Positions 1-8,842 of a stretch of 64,000 nt of DNA are shown here, piece by piece. The DNA is taken from contig NZ_CP023692.1 in assembly GCF_008704935.1 (NCBI RefSeq), positions 1,860,001-1,924,000 on the forward strand, in the 5' to 3' direction. Within the stretch, counting starts at the first letter, position 1. The number at the start of each line of letters is the position of its first letter. The notes under the pieces were generated by a model. That model saw nothing but the letters and a program-made list of their open reading frames with translations. It had not been told where the DNA came from and searched no databases. A program made the translations under genes and the position numbers. Origin of the DNA: Streptomyces vinaceus (lineage in GTDB: Bacteria > Actinomycetota > Actinomycetes > Streptomycetales > Streptomycetaceae).

Positions 1-1
1 G

Positions 2-1330
2 GAGGTCGAGCAACTCGACCCGGAGGAAGCCGAGTTCCAGCACCAGCCGAACCGCAAGGCGACGGAGGACTCTCTGGGCGCGGGCCTGCTGGCGTTGGAC
101 GTCCGCGAGTCCGACGGCCCGGACACCCCGACCGCCCCCGGTCTGCTGGACTACGCCTCCCGTCTGGGCCGTACCGCGGACCGGCTGGCCCGTCTGGAAA
201 CCCTGCCGACGGCGGCGACCGTCCTCGGCGAGCTAAACGCGCTCACCGTCCCGCCAGGCACCATCGACTGGGACGAGCGCCGCCTGGTCGAGCTGGCCGC
301 CGCCGCCTCGGCGAACGCGGCGGCCACCCCGCGCCTGGAGATCTACCCCCGCGACCTGGCCTTCGTACGGGCCCTGCGCCTCACCCAGGCCGGCCTCGTA
401 CGCCTCACCCCGGGCATGCCGGAAGGCCGCCAGCCCGGCATCCGGGCGGAGGACATCCACGAGCGCGTACGGGCCCGCTTCCCGGAACTGGTCGTCCAGG
501 ACGCGCGGGGCGGGCTGACCCACGACCTGCCGACCGGCGGACCGCTGACCAAGGCCCTACGGGACGCGGGGTTCGACCTGACCCTGTCCACGCGTGAGGG
601 CACGAAGACGCTGCGCTACCTGCCCACCCGCATGGACAGCATCACCAGCTACCTCACCTCCGGCTCCGGCCCGCGCGCCACGGACCTCGGCGCCGCGATC
701 CGCTATGCGGACGACCCGCTGCTGGCGGGCGCCGCCCGCGCGGACGAACGGCTGCGCGTCTCCGCCCGCAAGGACGGCTACCGGGTCCTCACCGTCCACC
801 ACGGCAGCTCGCCAGCGGCGGTCCGGGCCCTGCGAGACCGCATGGGCGCGGCAGCGGTCTCGGTCACCGAACTCTTCCTGGAAGCCCTGCACGCCCTGGT
901 CCCGCCCGGGACCAAGCCGACGTGGGAAACCCTGCTGAAGGCGGACGCGGCGGAGTCAGGGTCGCGCGGCGCGCTCAAGTTCGCCGAGTACGCGCGGACG
1001 GCCTGGGGCGCGGTCGAGCCTCGGGTACGAGACCTCCTCTCCCCTGCCGCCGGCTCCGGCCCGGTCCTCCTCACGGACGCATCGGTCTTCGCCCGGTACG
1101 ACGCGATGGGCGTCCTGGACCGGCTGGCCGAAGCCGCCCGGCAGGGCGGGCGCGGGCTGTGGCTCCTCGTTCCGCAGGGTGACCCGGCGCGGGAGCCGAG
1201 GCTGGGGCAGGTGGCCGTGGCCTACCAGGTGGGCCTGGGCGAATGGATCGAACTTCCGGACTCATGGGTCCAAGACCGGCACCGGCAGGCAGCCGGCGCC
1301 ACTGCTTCAACCGAGGGAGACGCCAAGTGA
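2..1330 (+). CDS. pglW: BREX type 2 protein PglW, C-terminal part (5' end outside window)
   Basis: The frame is open from the first bases of the window, so only about the last 440 residues of a longer protein are present. PglW is the large serine/threonine kinase-type component of type 2 BREX (the Pgl system of Streptomyces coelicolor). The kinase domain would lie upstream of the window and is not seen here. What is visible is a mainly helical, Arg/Ala/Leu-rich C-terminal region without obvious catalytic motifs. Identification rests on this C-terminal sequence type plus context: its TGA overlaps the GTG of pglX by 4 nt (GTGA), and pglY, pglZ, brxD and brxHI follow in canonical order. It is probably co-translated with pglX. 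Confidence 0.82.
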   Translation, partial: EVEQLDPEEAEFQHQPNRKATEDSLGAGLLALDVRESDGPDTPTAPGLLDYASRLGRTADRLARLETLPTAATVLGELNALTVPPGTIDWDERRLVELAAAASANAAATPRLEIYPRDLAFVRALRLTQAGLVRLTPGMPEGRQPGIRAEDIHERVRARFPELVVQDARGGLTHDLPTGGPLTKALRDAGFDLTLSTREGTKTLRYLPTRMDSITSYLTSGSGPRATDLGAAIRYADDPLLAGAARADERLRVSARKDGYRVLTVHHGSSPAAVRALRDRMGAAAVSVTELFLEALHALVPPGTKPTWETLLKADAAESGSRGALKFAEYARTAWGAVEPRVRDLLSPAAGSGPVLLTDASVFARYDAMGVLDRLAEAARQGGRGLWLLVPQGDPAREPRLGQVAVAYQVGLGEWIELPDSWVQDRHRQAAGATASTEGDAK

Positions 1331-4300
1331 TCGACCGCAAGGCCCTGTTGGACGATCTGAAGAAACAGGTCACAGCGGCCGAGGCCGATCTGACGAAACA
1401 GGTCAAGGCCGTCGAGGAGGTCGGGGCGAGGCTGAAGGCCGAGTACGACCGCGCCCGCAAGCTGGGCCGCACGGCGGCGACCTGGAACTCCTGGCTGGAC
1501 GACCGCGTCACCCAGGTCGCGGTGGCCTGGGTCCTGGGTACGGTCTTCGTCCGCTTCTGCGAGGACAACGGCCTAATCCCAGAGCCGTACCTGACGGCGC
1601 CGGGGACGGACCGCCGAGACCTGGCCCTGGCCAAGTACGAGGAGTACGTGGCCACGTCCGCGGACCCGACGTACCGCGGCTGGCTGGAGCACGCCTTCGA
1701 GGAACTGGGCACCGGCCAGGCGGGCCGCCTCCTCTTCGACCGCCGCCACAACCCGCTGTACCAGATTCCCCTTTCGCACGACGGCGCCAGCGACCTGGTG
1801 GACTTCTGGCGCGCCCGCGACGAGGCAGGCGTCCTGATCCACGACTTCACAGACCCGCTGGAGGAGGACGGGGACGGCACGAAGGGCTGGGACACCCGCT
1901 TCCTGGGTGACCTGTACCAGGACCTGAGCGAGGCCGCACGAAAGACGTACGCGTTGCTCCAGACCCCGGAGTTCGTGGAGGAGTTCATCCTCGACCGGAC
2001 GATGAACCCGGCGGTCCGCGAGTTCGGCTACGAGGGCCTGAAGATGATCGACCCCACGTGCGGGTCGGGCCACTTCGTCCTGGGCGCGTTCCGCCGCCTG
2101 GTCCGCCTGTGGGCGGAAGGCCAGCCGGCCAAGGACCTGCATGAGCGCGTCGCCGCGGCCCTGGATTCGGTCCACGGCGTCGACCTGAACCCGTTCGCGG
2201 TGGCCATCGCGCGATTCCGACTGCTGGTGGCAGCGATGGCTGCGAGCGGAGTCCGGACCCTGGCGGAGGCCGCCAAGTACGAGTGGCCGATCCACCTGGC
2301 CGTGGGCGACTCCCTGATCAAACACCGCCACAAGCAGGAGAGCCTGTTCGAGGGCGACGGCTCGGAGGACGCGGACGAACTGGCCGAGTTCAAGTACGAG
2401 ACCGAAGACATCCACGAACACCCGGACATCCTGAAGCAGGGTCGCTACCACGTGGTGGTCGGCAACCCTCCATACATCACCGTGAAGGACAAGAAGCTCA
2501 ACGAGCTGTACCGAGGGTTGTACGACACCTGCGCAGGCTCGTACGCACTATCAGTGCCGTTTGCGCAACGGTTCTTCCAGCTTGCGAAGGCTGGAGACGC
2601 CCAGAGTGGGCAGGGGTACGGGATGGTCGGCCAGATCACCGCGAATTCCTTCATGAAACGTGAATTCGGAACTCGACTAATCGAGACCTACTTCGGACAT
2701 GAAGTAGAGCTGACGGAGGTCATCGACACCTCCGCAGCACACATCCCGGGACATGGGACACCAACAGTCATCCTCGTAGGCACACCACGCCACGGAGGCT
2801 TTCGGGCACACACCGTTAGAGCCGTACGAAGCATCCAAGGAGAACCTTCCGCGCCAGAGAACGGGGAAGAAGGGTTTGTCTGGAAGGCCATCACGGAACA
2901 GATTGACAAACCTGGATCCCGTACGAAGTGGGTATCAGTCGACGACTTGGACCGGAGCCAATATTTCAGTCGACGTCCATGGATTCTGGCAGACGGCGGC
3001 CTGGAACTTGCTTCGGCTATCACAGCAGGCGGCGCGGGAACGCTCGGACAATTCGCCAGCTCAATTGGCGCAGGAGCAGTAACCCGCGAAGATGACGCTT
3101 ACATGGTCGGCTCGGGGTATGCACGCCGAAGGGGGATCCCCGTCACGGAGCTGCGACCGATCGTCGAGGGAGCCCAGGTTCGCGACTACGCACTCTGGAA
3201 TCCCACAGTCTCGATTTGGCCTTATAGAGACAGCGACCTGAAGCCAAGCGCTACGAAGCAGACGCAAAATTCCCTTTGGCCCTACCGCAAACTACTCCAA
3301 GAACGGTTTGCTTTCGGAAAAACCCAGCTTGAGCGCGGCCTAGCCTGGTTCGAGTATTCGATGTTCTTCGCCGATCGATACAGAACATCACTGGCCATTA
3401 CCGTGCCAGAGACGACGACCGTTAACCATTTCGTGCTGGATCGCGGCGGCAAAGTATTCAAGGATACTGCACCAGCCATCAAGCTCGACGAATCAGCAAC
3501 GGAGGACGAATACCTCGATATTCTCGGAATCCTGAACAGCTCAACCATCTGCTTCTGGCTAAAAATGAACTGCCACGACAAGGGCAGCCAATCAGGCACA
3601 GGCGGATTCATGCACGACGAATGGGAGCGATTCTATCAGATCAAGGGGTCGAATCTGGGGCGTATCCCTATCGCAAGGGATCACCCCAACCTCCTAGCTT
3701 CCAGGCTTGACGCCCTCGCGCGGAAGATCAACGATTCCAGCCCTACCGCGGTTACTCGGCCGGACACACCGACAACCTCGGCCCTCCAGGCTGCTCACTC
3801 CTCATGGATTTCAGCTCGATCGCATATGATTGGCCTGCAAGAGGAACTGGACTGGTCAGTCTATTCGTCATACCACCTACACCCCGAACCTCTGGTAGCC
3901 GAAGACCCCACGCATGTTCCAGAGATTACCTTGGGGGAGCGTGCGTTTGAAATCGCGCTGGCCCGACGAATGAAAGCCGGAACCGAAGACACCGTTTGGT
4001 TTGACCGTCATGGGTCGACGCCCATCACGGAGATCCCGGCCCACTGGCCTGCCTCATACCGCGAGGTCGTTCAGAAGCGGATCGACGCCATTGAGTCGAG
4101 CCGCGCCATCGGCATGATCGAGCGGCCTGAGTACAAGCGCCGCTGGGCCACCGAGGGCTGGGACGCGCTCCAGGAGAAGGCGCTCCGCGCCTGGCTGCTG
4201 GACCGGATCGAGGACCGCTCGCACTGGTTCGATGAGAATGACAAGCCCGCGCTCGTCACCCTCTCCCGGCTCACGGACAACCTGTCCCGCGACGAGGACT

Positions 4301-4938
4301 TCGTCTCCGTCGCCAAGATCTACGCCCCGCGCAAGGAGCTGCCCGCCGTCGTCGCCGAGCTGATGGCCGACGAGCACGTGCCGTTCCTCGCCGCCCTGCG
4401 CTACAAGCCCTCCGGGCTCAAGAAGCGCGCTGACTGGGAGCACGTCTGGGACCTCCAGCGGCAGGAAGATGCCGCCCCGGACGAGCCGGCCAAGCGGAAG
4501 ATCCGGGACAGCATCCCTGTGCCGCCGAAGTACACCTCGGCCGACTTCCTGCGCCCCTCCTACTGGCGGGCACGCGGCAAGCTCGACGTACCCAAGGAGC
4601 GCTTCATCTCCTACGGGCAGACCAACGCCCCCACCCCGGAGCTGTACGGCTGGGCCGGCTGGGACCACGCCGAGCAGGCGTACGCACTCGACACGTACAT
4701 CGCCGCCAACGAGGCCCTGACCGCGGAGGAAGCGACGCCGTTCTTGGCCGGCCTGCTGGAGCTCCAGCCATGGCTGGACCAGTGGCACGAGGAGTTCGAC
4801 GCGACCTTCGGCTCCTCCAAGGCCGCGTTCTTCCGTGGTGACCGCCAGATGGAACAGGGCAAGCACGGTCTGACAAACGACGACCTGCGGGCCTGGCGTC
4901 CCGCCGCCGCGACCCGCGGGCGGCGCACCAAGAAGTAG
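1327..4938 (+). CDS. pglX: BREX type 2 adenine-specific DNA methyltransferase PglX
   Basis: PglX is the N6-adenine methyltransferase that gives BREX its self/non-self mark. The 1203-residue reading has SAM-binding motif I DPTCGSGHF at residues 242-250 and catalytic motif IV NPPY at 380-383, spaced as in gamma-type adenine methylases. The region after NPPY would hold the target-recognition part. I chose the GTG at 1327, which overlaps the pglW stop by 4 nt and has GGGAG upstream; an in-frame ATG at 1243 lies well inside pglW. Base use changes within the gene: 60-base samples are 42/60 G+C at 1501-1560 but 32/60 at 3361-3420 and 30/60 at 3481-3540, with GC-rich sequence returning after about 4060. 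This suggests a mosaic gene with a replaced specificity segment. A strong hairpin follows the stop. Confidence 0.93.
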   Translation: MIDRKALLDDLKKQVTAAEADLTKQVKAVEEVGARLKAEYDRARKLGRTAATWNSWLDDRVTQVAVAWVLGTVFVRFCEDNGLIPEPYLTAPGTDRRDLALAKYEEYVATSADPTYRGWLEHAFEELGTGQAGRLLFDRRHNPLYQIPLSHDGASDLVDFWRARDEAGVLIHDFTDPLEEDGDGTKGWDTRFLGDLYQDLSEAARKTYALLQTPEFVEEFILDRTMNPAVREFGYEGLKMIDPTCGSGHFVLGAFRRLVRLWAEGQPAKDLHERVAAALDSVHGVDLNPFAVAIARFRLLVAAMAASGVRTLAEAAKYEWPIHLAVGDSLIKHRHKQESLFEGDGSEDADELAEFKYETEDIHEHPDILKQGRYHVVVGNPPYITVKDKKLNELYRGLYDTCAGSYALSVPFAQRFFQLAKAGDAQSGQGYGMVGQITANSFMKREFGTRLIETYFGHEVELTEVIDTSAAHIPGHGTPTVILVGTPRHGGFRAHTVRAVRSIQGEPSAPENGEEGFVWKAITEQIDKPGSRTKWVSVDDLDRSQYFSRRPWILADGGLELASAITAGGAGTLGQFASSIGAGAVTREDDAYMVGSGYARRRGIPVTELRPIVEGAQVRDYALWNPTVSIWPYRDSDLKPSATKQTQNSLWPYRKLLQERFAFGKTQLERGLAWFEYSMFFADRYRTSLAITVPETTTVNHFVLDRGGKVFKDTAPAIKLDESATEDEYLDILGILNSSTICFWLKMNCHDKGSQSGTGGFMHDEWERFYQIKGSNLGRIPIARDHPNLLASRLDALARKINDSSPTAVTRPDTPTTSALQAAHSSWISARSHMIGLQEELDWSVYSSYHLHPEPLVAEDPTHVPEITLGERAFEIALARRMKAGTEDTVWFDRHGSTPITEIPAHWPASYREVVQKRIDAIESSRAIGMIERPEYKRRWATEGWDALQEKALRAWLLDRIEDRSHWFDENDKPALVTLSRLTDNLSRDEDFVSVAKIYAPRKELPAVVAELMADEHVPFLAALRYKPSGLKKRADWEHVWDLQRQEDAAPDEPAKRKIRDSIPVPPKYTSADFLRPSYWRARGKLDVPKERFISYGQTNAPTPELYGWAGWDHAEQAYALDTYIAANEALTAEEATPFLAGLLELQPWLDQWHEEFDATFGSSKAAFFRGDRQMEQGKHGLTNDDLRAWRPAAATRGRRTKK

Positions 4939-4951
4939 CCCGCTGACACGG

Positions 4952-4994
4952 CGAAACGGCTCCCGCGATCAGTTCGATCGCGGGAGCCGTTTCG
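4952..4994. terminator. Strong bidirectional terminator hairpin after pglX
   Basis: A perfect 19-bp inverted repeat (4952-4970 and 4976-4994) surrounds a 5-nt loop. It lies 13 bases after the pglX stop and 4 bases before the end of the opposed DUF397 gene. It can serve both convergent transcripts. No long T-run follows, as is common in Streptomyces. Its presence implies that pglW-pglX and the downstream BREX genes are transcribed separately. Confidence 0.85.
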
Positions 4995-4998
4995 TAGC

Positions 4999-5208
4999 TC
5001 AGGAAGTGAGCCGACCGGCCTTCACTGCGGCTACGAACGAAGCCCACCCATCGGCACGGAACATCAGCACTGGGCCGTTCGGGGTCTTGCTGTCGCGCAC
5101 CGGCACGACGGTCGAGAAGTCATCGGAGACCTCGACGCAAGCACCGCCGTCTGGGTTGCTGTAGCTACTCTTCCGCCACGTCGCGACGCTCAGGTCGATG
5201 GATCGCAC
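4999..5208 (-). CDS. DUF397 domain protein
   Basis: A 69-residue protein with the classic DUF397 signature: WRKSSYSNPDGGACVEVSDD near residue 11, then VPVRDSKTPNGP and a C-terminal WASFVAAVKAG. DUF397 proteins are small actinobacterial proteins almost always encoded next to an XRE/DUF5753 regulator. Some pairs are described as developmental regulators (BldB/WhiJ-like families) and some as toxin-antitoxin-like; the biochemical role is not settled. The start is GTG at 5208. The gene overlaps the 3' end of the upstream XRE gene by 19 nt on the same strand, as expected of a pair. Since that partner is broken here, this gene may be an orphan. Confidence 0.88.
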   Translation of the reverse strand: MRSIDLSVATWRKSSYSNPDGGACVEVSDDFSTVVPVRDSKTPNGPVLMFRADGWASFVAAVKAGRLTS

Positions 5209-5970
5209 GGCACTTCCTCCAACATACGCAGGACGAACTTCCGCGACTCGGCGGGGGAAAGAGCCATGTCGCGCACCGAATCGTAGGCATGTTGCAAGCG
5301 TTCGACCGACGCGTTCGTCTCGATGAGTTCGCCTCGGTGGGTGTTCTCCGTATAGGCGACGGTACGCCCCTCCGGCAGGCGAAGGAACCAGATATCAGTG
5401 GCCACAAGCCCATGCATGGTCAAGCTGTCCGTGCCACACACCGGCATCCGACGTGGGGGTGCGCAGCACGGCCTCCGAGAGGATCGTACGGAACGGCGGC
5501 GCCCCCTTGCCCTCCAACAACTCCCTGCGCCCCATGCGCGCTTGTACCTGCTGGGTGAGTTCGGGCTCCACCAGCCCACCCATGGCCAGCAGCTCCTTTG
5601 CGTAGACGGGGGTCTGCAACAACCCCGGCAGCACGCTCACCGCGAAATGCCACAGGCTCACCGCCTCCGCCTCCAGCGCCATGTAGCGCCGGTACTGCTC
5701 GCGGAACTGCCGCTGGTCGCCCGCCGCGACCTCCCACAGCGCGAGCAGCAGCCCCGGCGTCCCGTAGTGCTGGTCCAGTGCCTGGACCACCTCCGGGCCG
5801 CCCAGGGTCTCGCCCTTCTCCATCTTCCCGAACAGCGACCAGTCCCACCCCAGCCGCTCCCCCAGCTGCCGCAGACTCGCACCGCTCCCCGTCCGGAGTA
5901 TCCGCAGTTCCTCCGCGAACCGCTGGCGGGGTTCCTGGCTGCGGCCTGTGATGACGCGTCGCTGCGGCAT
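5190..5970 (-). pseudogene. XRE-family DUF5753 regulator, internally deleted and frameshifted
   Basis: Two frames together look like one helix-turn-helix/DUF5753 protein. The first starts at ATG 5970 after a GGAGGGGAG ribosome site. It carries an XRE HTH (ASLRQLGERLGWDWSLFGKMEKGE) and the first half of the ligand-like domain (LLQTPVYAKELL, ILSEAVLRTP), and then ends prematurely at 5398. The family C-terminus (MHGLVATDIWFLRLPEGRT through LSPAESRKFVLRMLEEVP) continues in another frame to a stop at 5190. In family members roughly 30 residues normally separate the QLDH-type block from the following domain end. Here the two blocks nearly touch, so an out-of-frame internal deletion near 5417 is the simplest reading. 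A truncated but DNA-binding product remains possible. Confidence 0.75.
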
Positions 5971-6178
5971 CGCGCTCCCCTCCGAGGACGGTGCTGGCGT
6001 GGAAGGTGTGGAACCACTGATCACCTGCGGCGAAGCACAACAGCCCCACGGCGTGGCGGGCCGGTTCCGGAGACATGCTCGTCATGCCCGCACTACGCAC
6101 GGTAATCCGACGTGCCGACCCGGGTCAGGCGAACGACGGAAACCCCCTCGACCGGAACTCCCCACGACAGGAGCCCTC

Positions 6179-6448
6179 ATGGCAACCACGCCACACCGCC
6201 GGACCACGAACACCGCACACGCCGCACGCGCAGCCCGCGCCAAGGTCACAGAAGCCCTCGCCGCGCGCGACGCACTCGCCGCCGCCCTCTCCCGGGCCGG
6301 AATCCAGCTCCCCGCCATGGACGTCCGTACCCCCTGGCCCGAGGAGCGCGCCGACGAGGCCCGGTACGCGCTCGTGCACCTAGGGGTCTGCTCCGCGCCC
6401 GTCGCCCACGCCCTCGCCACCGTCATCGCCAAGGGCGCCGCCGGGTGA
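6179..6448 (+). CDS. Small conserved-type hypothetical protein (89 aa)
   Basis: I do not recognise a characterised function. The ATG at 6179 follows a good AGGAG site, and the 89-residue product is Ala-rich and mainly helical. A basic N-terminus is followed by repeated AARAKVTEALAARDALAAAL-like helix, then a segment with PWPEERADEARYALVHLG. It is divergently placed from the XRE/DUF397 pair and overlaps the next gene by 4 nt (GTGA). Small two-gene units of this kind are commonly seen beside XRE/DUF397 loci in Streptomyces, so this pair probably arrived with that block and is not part of the BREX machinery. Confidence 0.7.
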   Translation: MATTPHRRTTNTAHAARAARAKVTEALAARDALAAALSRAGIQLPAMDVRTPWPEERADEARYALVHLGVCSAPVAHALATVIAKGAAG

Positions 6449-6681
6449 CAGACCCGCCACCCGTGCGCCTCCGGCCCGGCGACGCCGTACGGGACCGTCG
6501 ACGCGGCCGGGTCGGTGTCGTCACCGGCCGCGACGACGCCCACGACGGCGTCCGGCTCCGCCCGCTCACCTCCGGCCCGCAGTGGACCGCCGAGGCGGCC
6601 GATCTGGAGCCGGTGAGCCACCGGGAGCGGCTGCGAGCCTGCCTCGCCGAGGTGAACGCCCGCAGCCGGAGATCGATTTGA
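6445..6681 (+). CDS. Small hypothetical protein, SH3/KOW-like beta fold (78 aa)
   Basis: GTG start at 6445, overlapping the previous stop by 4 nt, so the two are probably translationally coupled. The 78-residue product begins PPPVRLRPGDAVRD, followed by a Gly/Val strand (GRVGVVTGRDD) and LRPLTSGPQWTAEAADLEPV. This pattern resembles the short beta-barrel (KOW/SH3-like) proteins often encoded beside DUF397/XRE pairs. The end is a charged helix. No catalytic residues are evident. Function is unknown, and the fold suggestion is an inference from the strand pattern only. Confidence 0.68.
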   Translation: MTDPPPVRLRPGDAVRDRRRGRVGVVTGRDDAHDGVRLRPLTSGPQWTAEAADLEPVSHRERLRACLAEVNARSRRSI

Positions 6682-6820
6682 GCCAGACGTCCAGGCCAGG
6701 CCTGCCCGGAGCGGTCGGGTGATCACGGCCTGCCCTACCATGGCCGGACCAATCTCAGCGGCCCGACGAGCTTCCTGACCGCACGCGCGCAGGCGCGGGG
6801 CGGACACCGACCAGGACATG

Positions 6821-6857
6821 CCCCCACCCGCACGAGTCACTTCGTGCTGCCTGGGGG
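6821..6857 (+). promoter_or_regulatory. Hairpin that can occlude the ribosome site of the nuclease-helicase gene
   Basis: CCCCCA at 6821-6826 can pair with TGGGGG at 6852-6857. An inner 6-bp stem GCACGA/TCGTGC (6830-6835 with 6842-6847) closes a 6-nt loop. The outer right arm contains the only G-run that could act as Shine-Dalgarno for the TTG at 6864, with a 6-nt spacer. The pairing is visible in the sequence; a role in limiting translation is inferred. Confidence 0.4.
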
Positions 6858-6863
6858 CAAGTC

Positions 6864-8747
6864 TTGCTGTTCCGCGAATCCGTGGCATCCGTGGCCGCCC
6901 GCTTCTTCGGCGGTTCGGTCGCGGAAGGGGCGCTCGCGCTGATGCTGGCCGAGAACTTCCTGCACGCCCGGGGCCACCGCCCGCACCCCTCGGAGATCCA
7001 CTCCTGGGAGCGCAGCCTCCCCGTCCTCGCGAACACCCTGGTCGAGGCCGGTCTCGGCGACGTCGAGATGCTGATCGAGTACTCACTGCCGCTCACCAGC
7101 AAGCGCGCCGACGTGATACTGGCCGGCGTGCACCCGGCCACCGGTGAGCCCTCGTACGTCATCGTGGAACTCAAGCAGTGGAGCAGGACGTACCAGGAGG
7201 ACGGCGACCCGCAGCTGTGCCGGGTCGACGCGTACGCCGATCCCCAGCTGAACCCGATCGAGCAGGTCCGCGCCTACTGCGACTACCTGGTGTCCTTCAA
7301 CGGCGCTGTGGAGCACACCCCCGAGTCGGTCGCCGGGGTGGCCTACCTGCACAACGCCAAGGACTCCGACGTCCGGTGGCTGCGCGAGGTGCCCGAGGAC
7401 CTGCACGGGCGGCTGTTCACCCAGGACCAGCGCAGTTCCTTCCAGACCTACCTTCGCTCTCGGCTCGCCCCGAAGCCCGGCGGCGAGGCCGCCGAGATCC
7501 TGCTGCACGGCAAGGTGCGGCCGTCGAAGCAGCTGATGAAGGTGGCGGCCGACGAGGTCCGCAACCGCGAGCAGTTCGTCCTGCTCGACGAGCAGAAGGT
7601 CGCCTACGAGCTGGTGATGTCGGCGGTCCGCAAGGCCCAGCGGGCGAACCACAAGCAGGTGATCATCGTCGCCGGCGGGCCGGGCTCCGGAAAGAGCGTG
7701 ATCGCCCTGTCGCTCCTCGGCGAGCTGTACCGCCGGGGAGTGGCCGCCCTCCACGCGACCGGGTCCTCCTCTTTCACCGAGACCATGCGGAAGGTCGCGG
7801 GAGCTCGGAAGACCGAGGTGCAGAGGCTGTTCAAGTACTTCAACAGCTTCATGGAGGCAGAGCCGAACGACCTCGATGTCCTGATCTGCGACGAGGCGCA
7901 TCGCATCCGCCTGACCTCCGCCAATCGCTACACCCGGGCCGCGCTGCGCACCGGGCGCCCCCAGATCGCGGAGCTGATCGACGCCGCCCGGGTGCCCGTC
8001 TTCCTGCTGGACCAGCACCAGGTGGTGCGGCCCGGGGAGATGGGTACGGTCGCGGAGATCGAGCAGGCCGCGAAGGCTCAGGGCCTGGACTGCACGGTCG
8101 TCAACCTCGACAGCCAGTTCCGGTGCGGCGGCAGCGAGGCGTACCTGCGCTGGGTGACCCACCTGCTCGGGCTGGAAGGTGACGGGTCCGTCGTCTGGGA
8201 GCCGGACGACAAGGTGCAGCTGCTGACCGTGGACAGCCCGCAGGAGCTGGAGGACTTCCTGACCGCCCGCAAGGCCGAGAAATACGGTGCTCGCATGGCA
8301 GCCGGCTACTGCTGGCCGTGGACCAAGAAGATCACCCCGGAGATGACGGAGCTGCCCGCCGACGTCGTGATCGGCGACTGGGCCAAGCCGTGGAACGTGC
8401 CCGGTGACCGATCCCTGTTCGGGGCGCCACCGCGCGCGCTGTGGGCCACTGAGGAGGCCGGGTTCGGGCAGGTCGGCTGCGTCTACACCGCGCAGGGCTT
8501 CGAGTACGACTGGTCCGGCGTGATCATCGGGCCGGACCTGGTCTGGCGTACCGACCGCTGGGTGGTGGACCGTACCGCCTCGAAGGATTCGGAGCTCAGG
8601 AAGGCGACCGACGACGAGATCGGCCCACTGATCCGCAACACCTACAAGGTGCTGCTCACCCGGGGCATGATCGGCACCGTGATCTACTCCACCGACGCCG
8701 AGACCCGGGAGAAGCTCCGCGAGCTGATCCCGGCCGCCCAGGTGTGA
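6864..8747 (+). CDS. DUF2075-type helicase with N-terminal PD-(D/E)xK-like nuclease
   Basis: A 627-residue protein. The N-terminal region has D83 and the triad-like pair E102-x-K104 (RADVILAG ... VIVELKQW), the pattern of a PD-(D/E)xK nuclease. The C-terminal part is a superfamily 1 helicase/DUF2075 ATPase: Walker A GGPGSGKS ending near K277, DEAH at 343-346, a QFRCGGSEAYL block, TAQGFEYDWSGVI and a final LLTRGMIGT motif. It therefore looks like a nuclease-helicase acting on DNA. The start is taken as TTG 6864 because no ATG/GTG fits the conserved N-terminus. It precedes pglY by 95 bases in the same orientation, so it may share the operon. It is not one of the six standard BREX-2 genes. Whether it is a BREX accessory or an independent defence gene is open. 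Confidence 0.78.
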   Translation: MLFRESVASVAARFFGGSVAEGALALMLAENFLHARGHRPHPSEIHSWERSLPVLANTLVEAGLGDVEMLIEYSLPLTSKRADVILAGVHPATGEPSYVIVELKQWSRTYQEDGDPQLCRVDAYADPQLNPIEQVRAYCDYLVSFNGAVEHTPESVAGVAYLHNAKDSDVRWLREVPEDLHGRLFTQDQRSSFQTYLRSRLAPKPGGEAAEILLHGKVRPSKQLMKVAADEVRNREQFVLLDEQKVAYELVMSAVRKAQRANHKQVIIVAGGPGSGKSVIALSLLGELYRRGVAALHATGSSSFTETMRKVAGARKTEVQRLFKYFNSFMEAEPNDLDVLICDEAHRIRLTSANRYTRAALRTGRPQIAELIDAARVPVFLLDQHQVVRPGEMGTVAEIEQAAKAQGLDCTVVNLDSQFRCGGSEAYLRWVTHLLGLEGDGSVVWEPDDKVQLLTVDSPQELEDFLTARKAEKYGARMAAGYCWPWTKKITPEMTELPADVVIGDWAKPWNVPGDRSLFGAPPRALWATEEAGFGQVGCVYTAQGFEYDWSGVIIGPDLVWRTDRWVVDRTASKDSELRKATDDEIGPLIRNTYKVLLTRGMIGTVIYSTDAETREKLRELIPAAQV

Positions 8748-8842
8748 TCGTCTCTGGCGATATCGGTCCCGCGATGTCCGACCCACCCCATACGATCGGG
8801 TGAGCAGCGCGACGACCGATTTCCCGGAGAGTGAGCCCGTAC

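Noticed and set aside
1243..1326. Longer pglX start at ATG 1243
   Set aside because: The extra 28 residues overlap pglW in another frame, lack a ribosome site and are not PglX-like; GTG 1327 has GGGAG and a 4-nt overlap.
1327..4938. Poly-G phase-variable tract in pglX, as described for Pgl systems
   Set aside because: I saw no homopolymer longer than about five or six bases in the gene, so no slippage site can be claimed.
5190..5579. Separate 129-residue gene on the minus strand
   Set aside because: Its first half is frame-shifted, Arg/Ser-rich sequence; only the C-terminal 75 residues are family-like, and they complete the broken XRE/DUF5753 gene.
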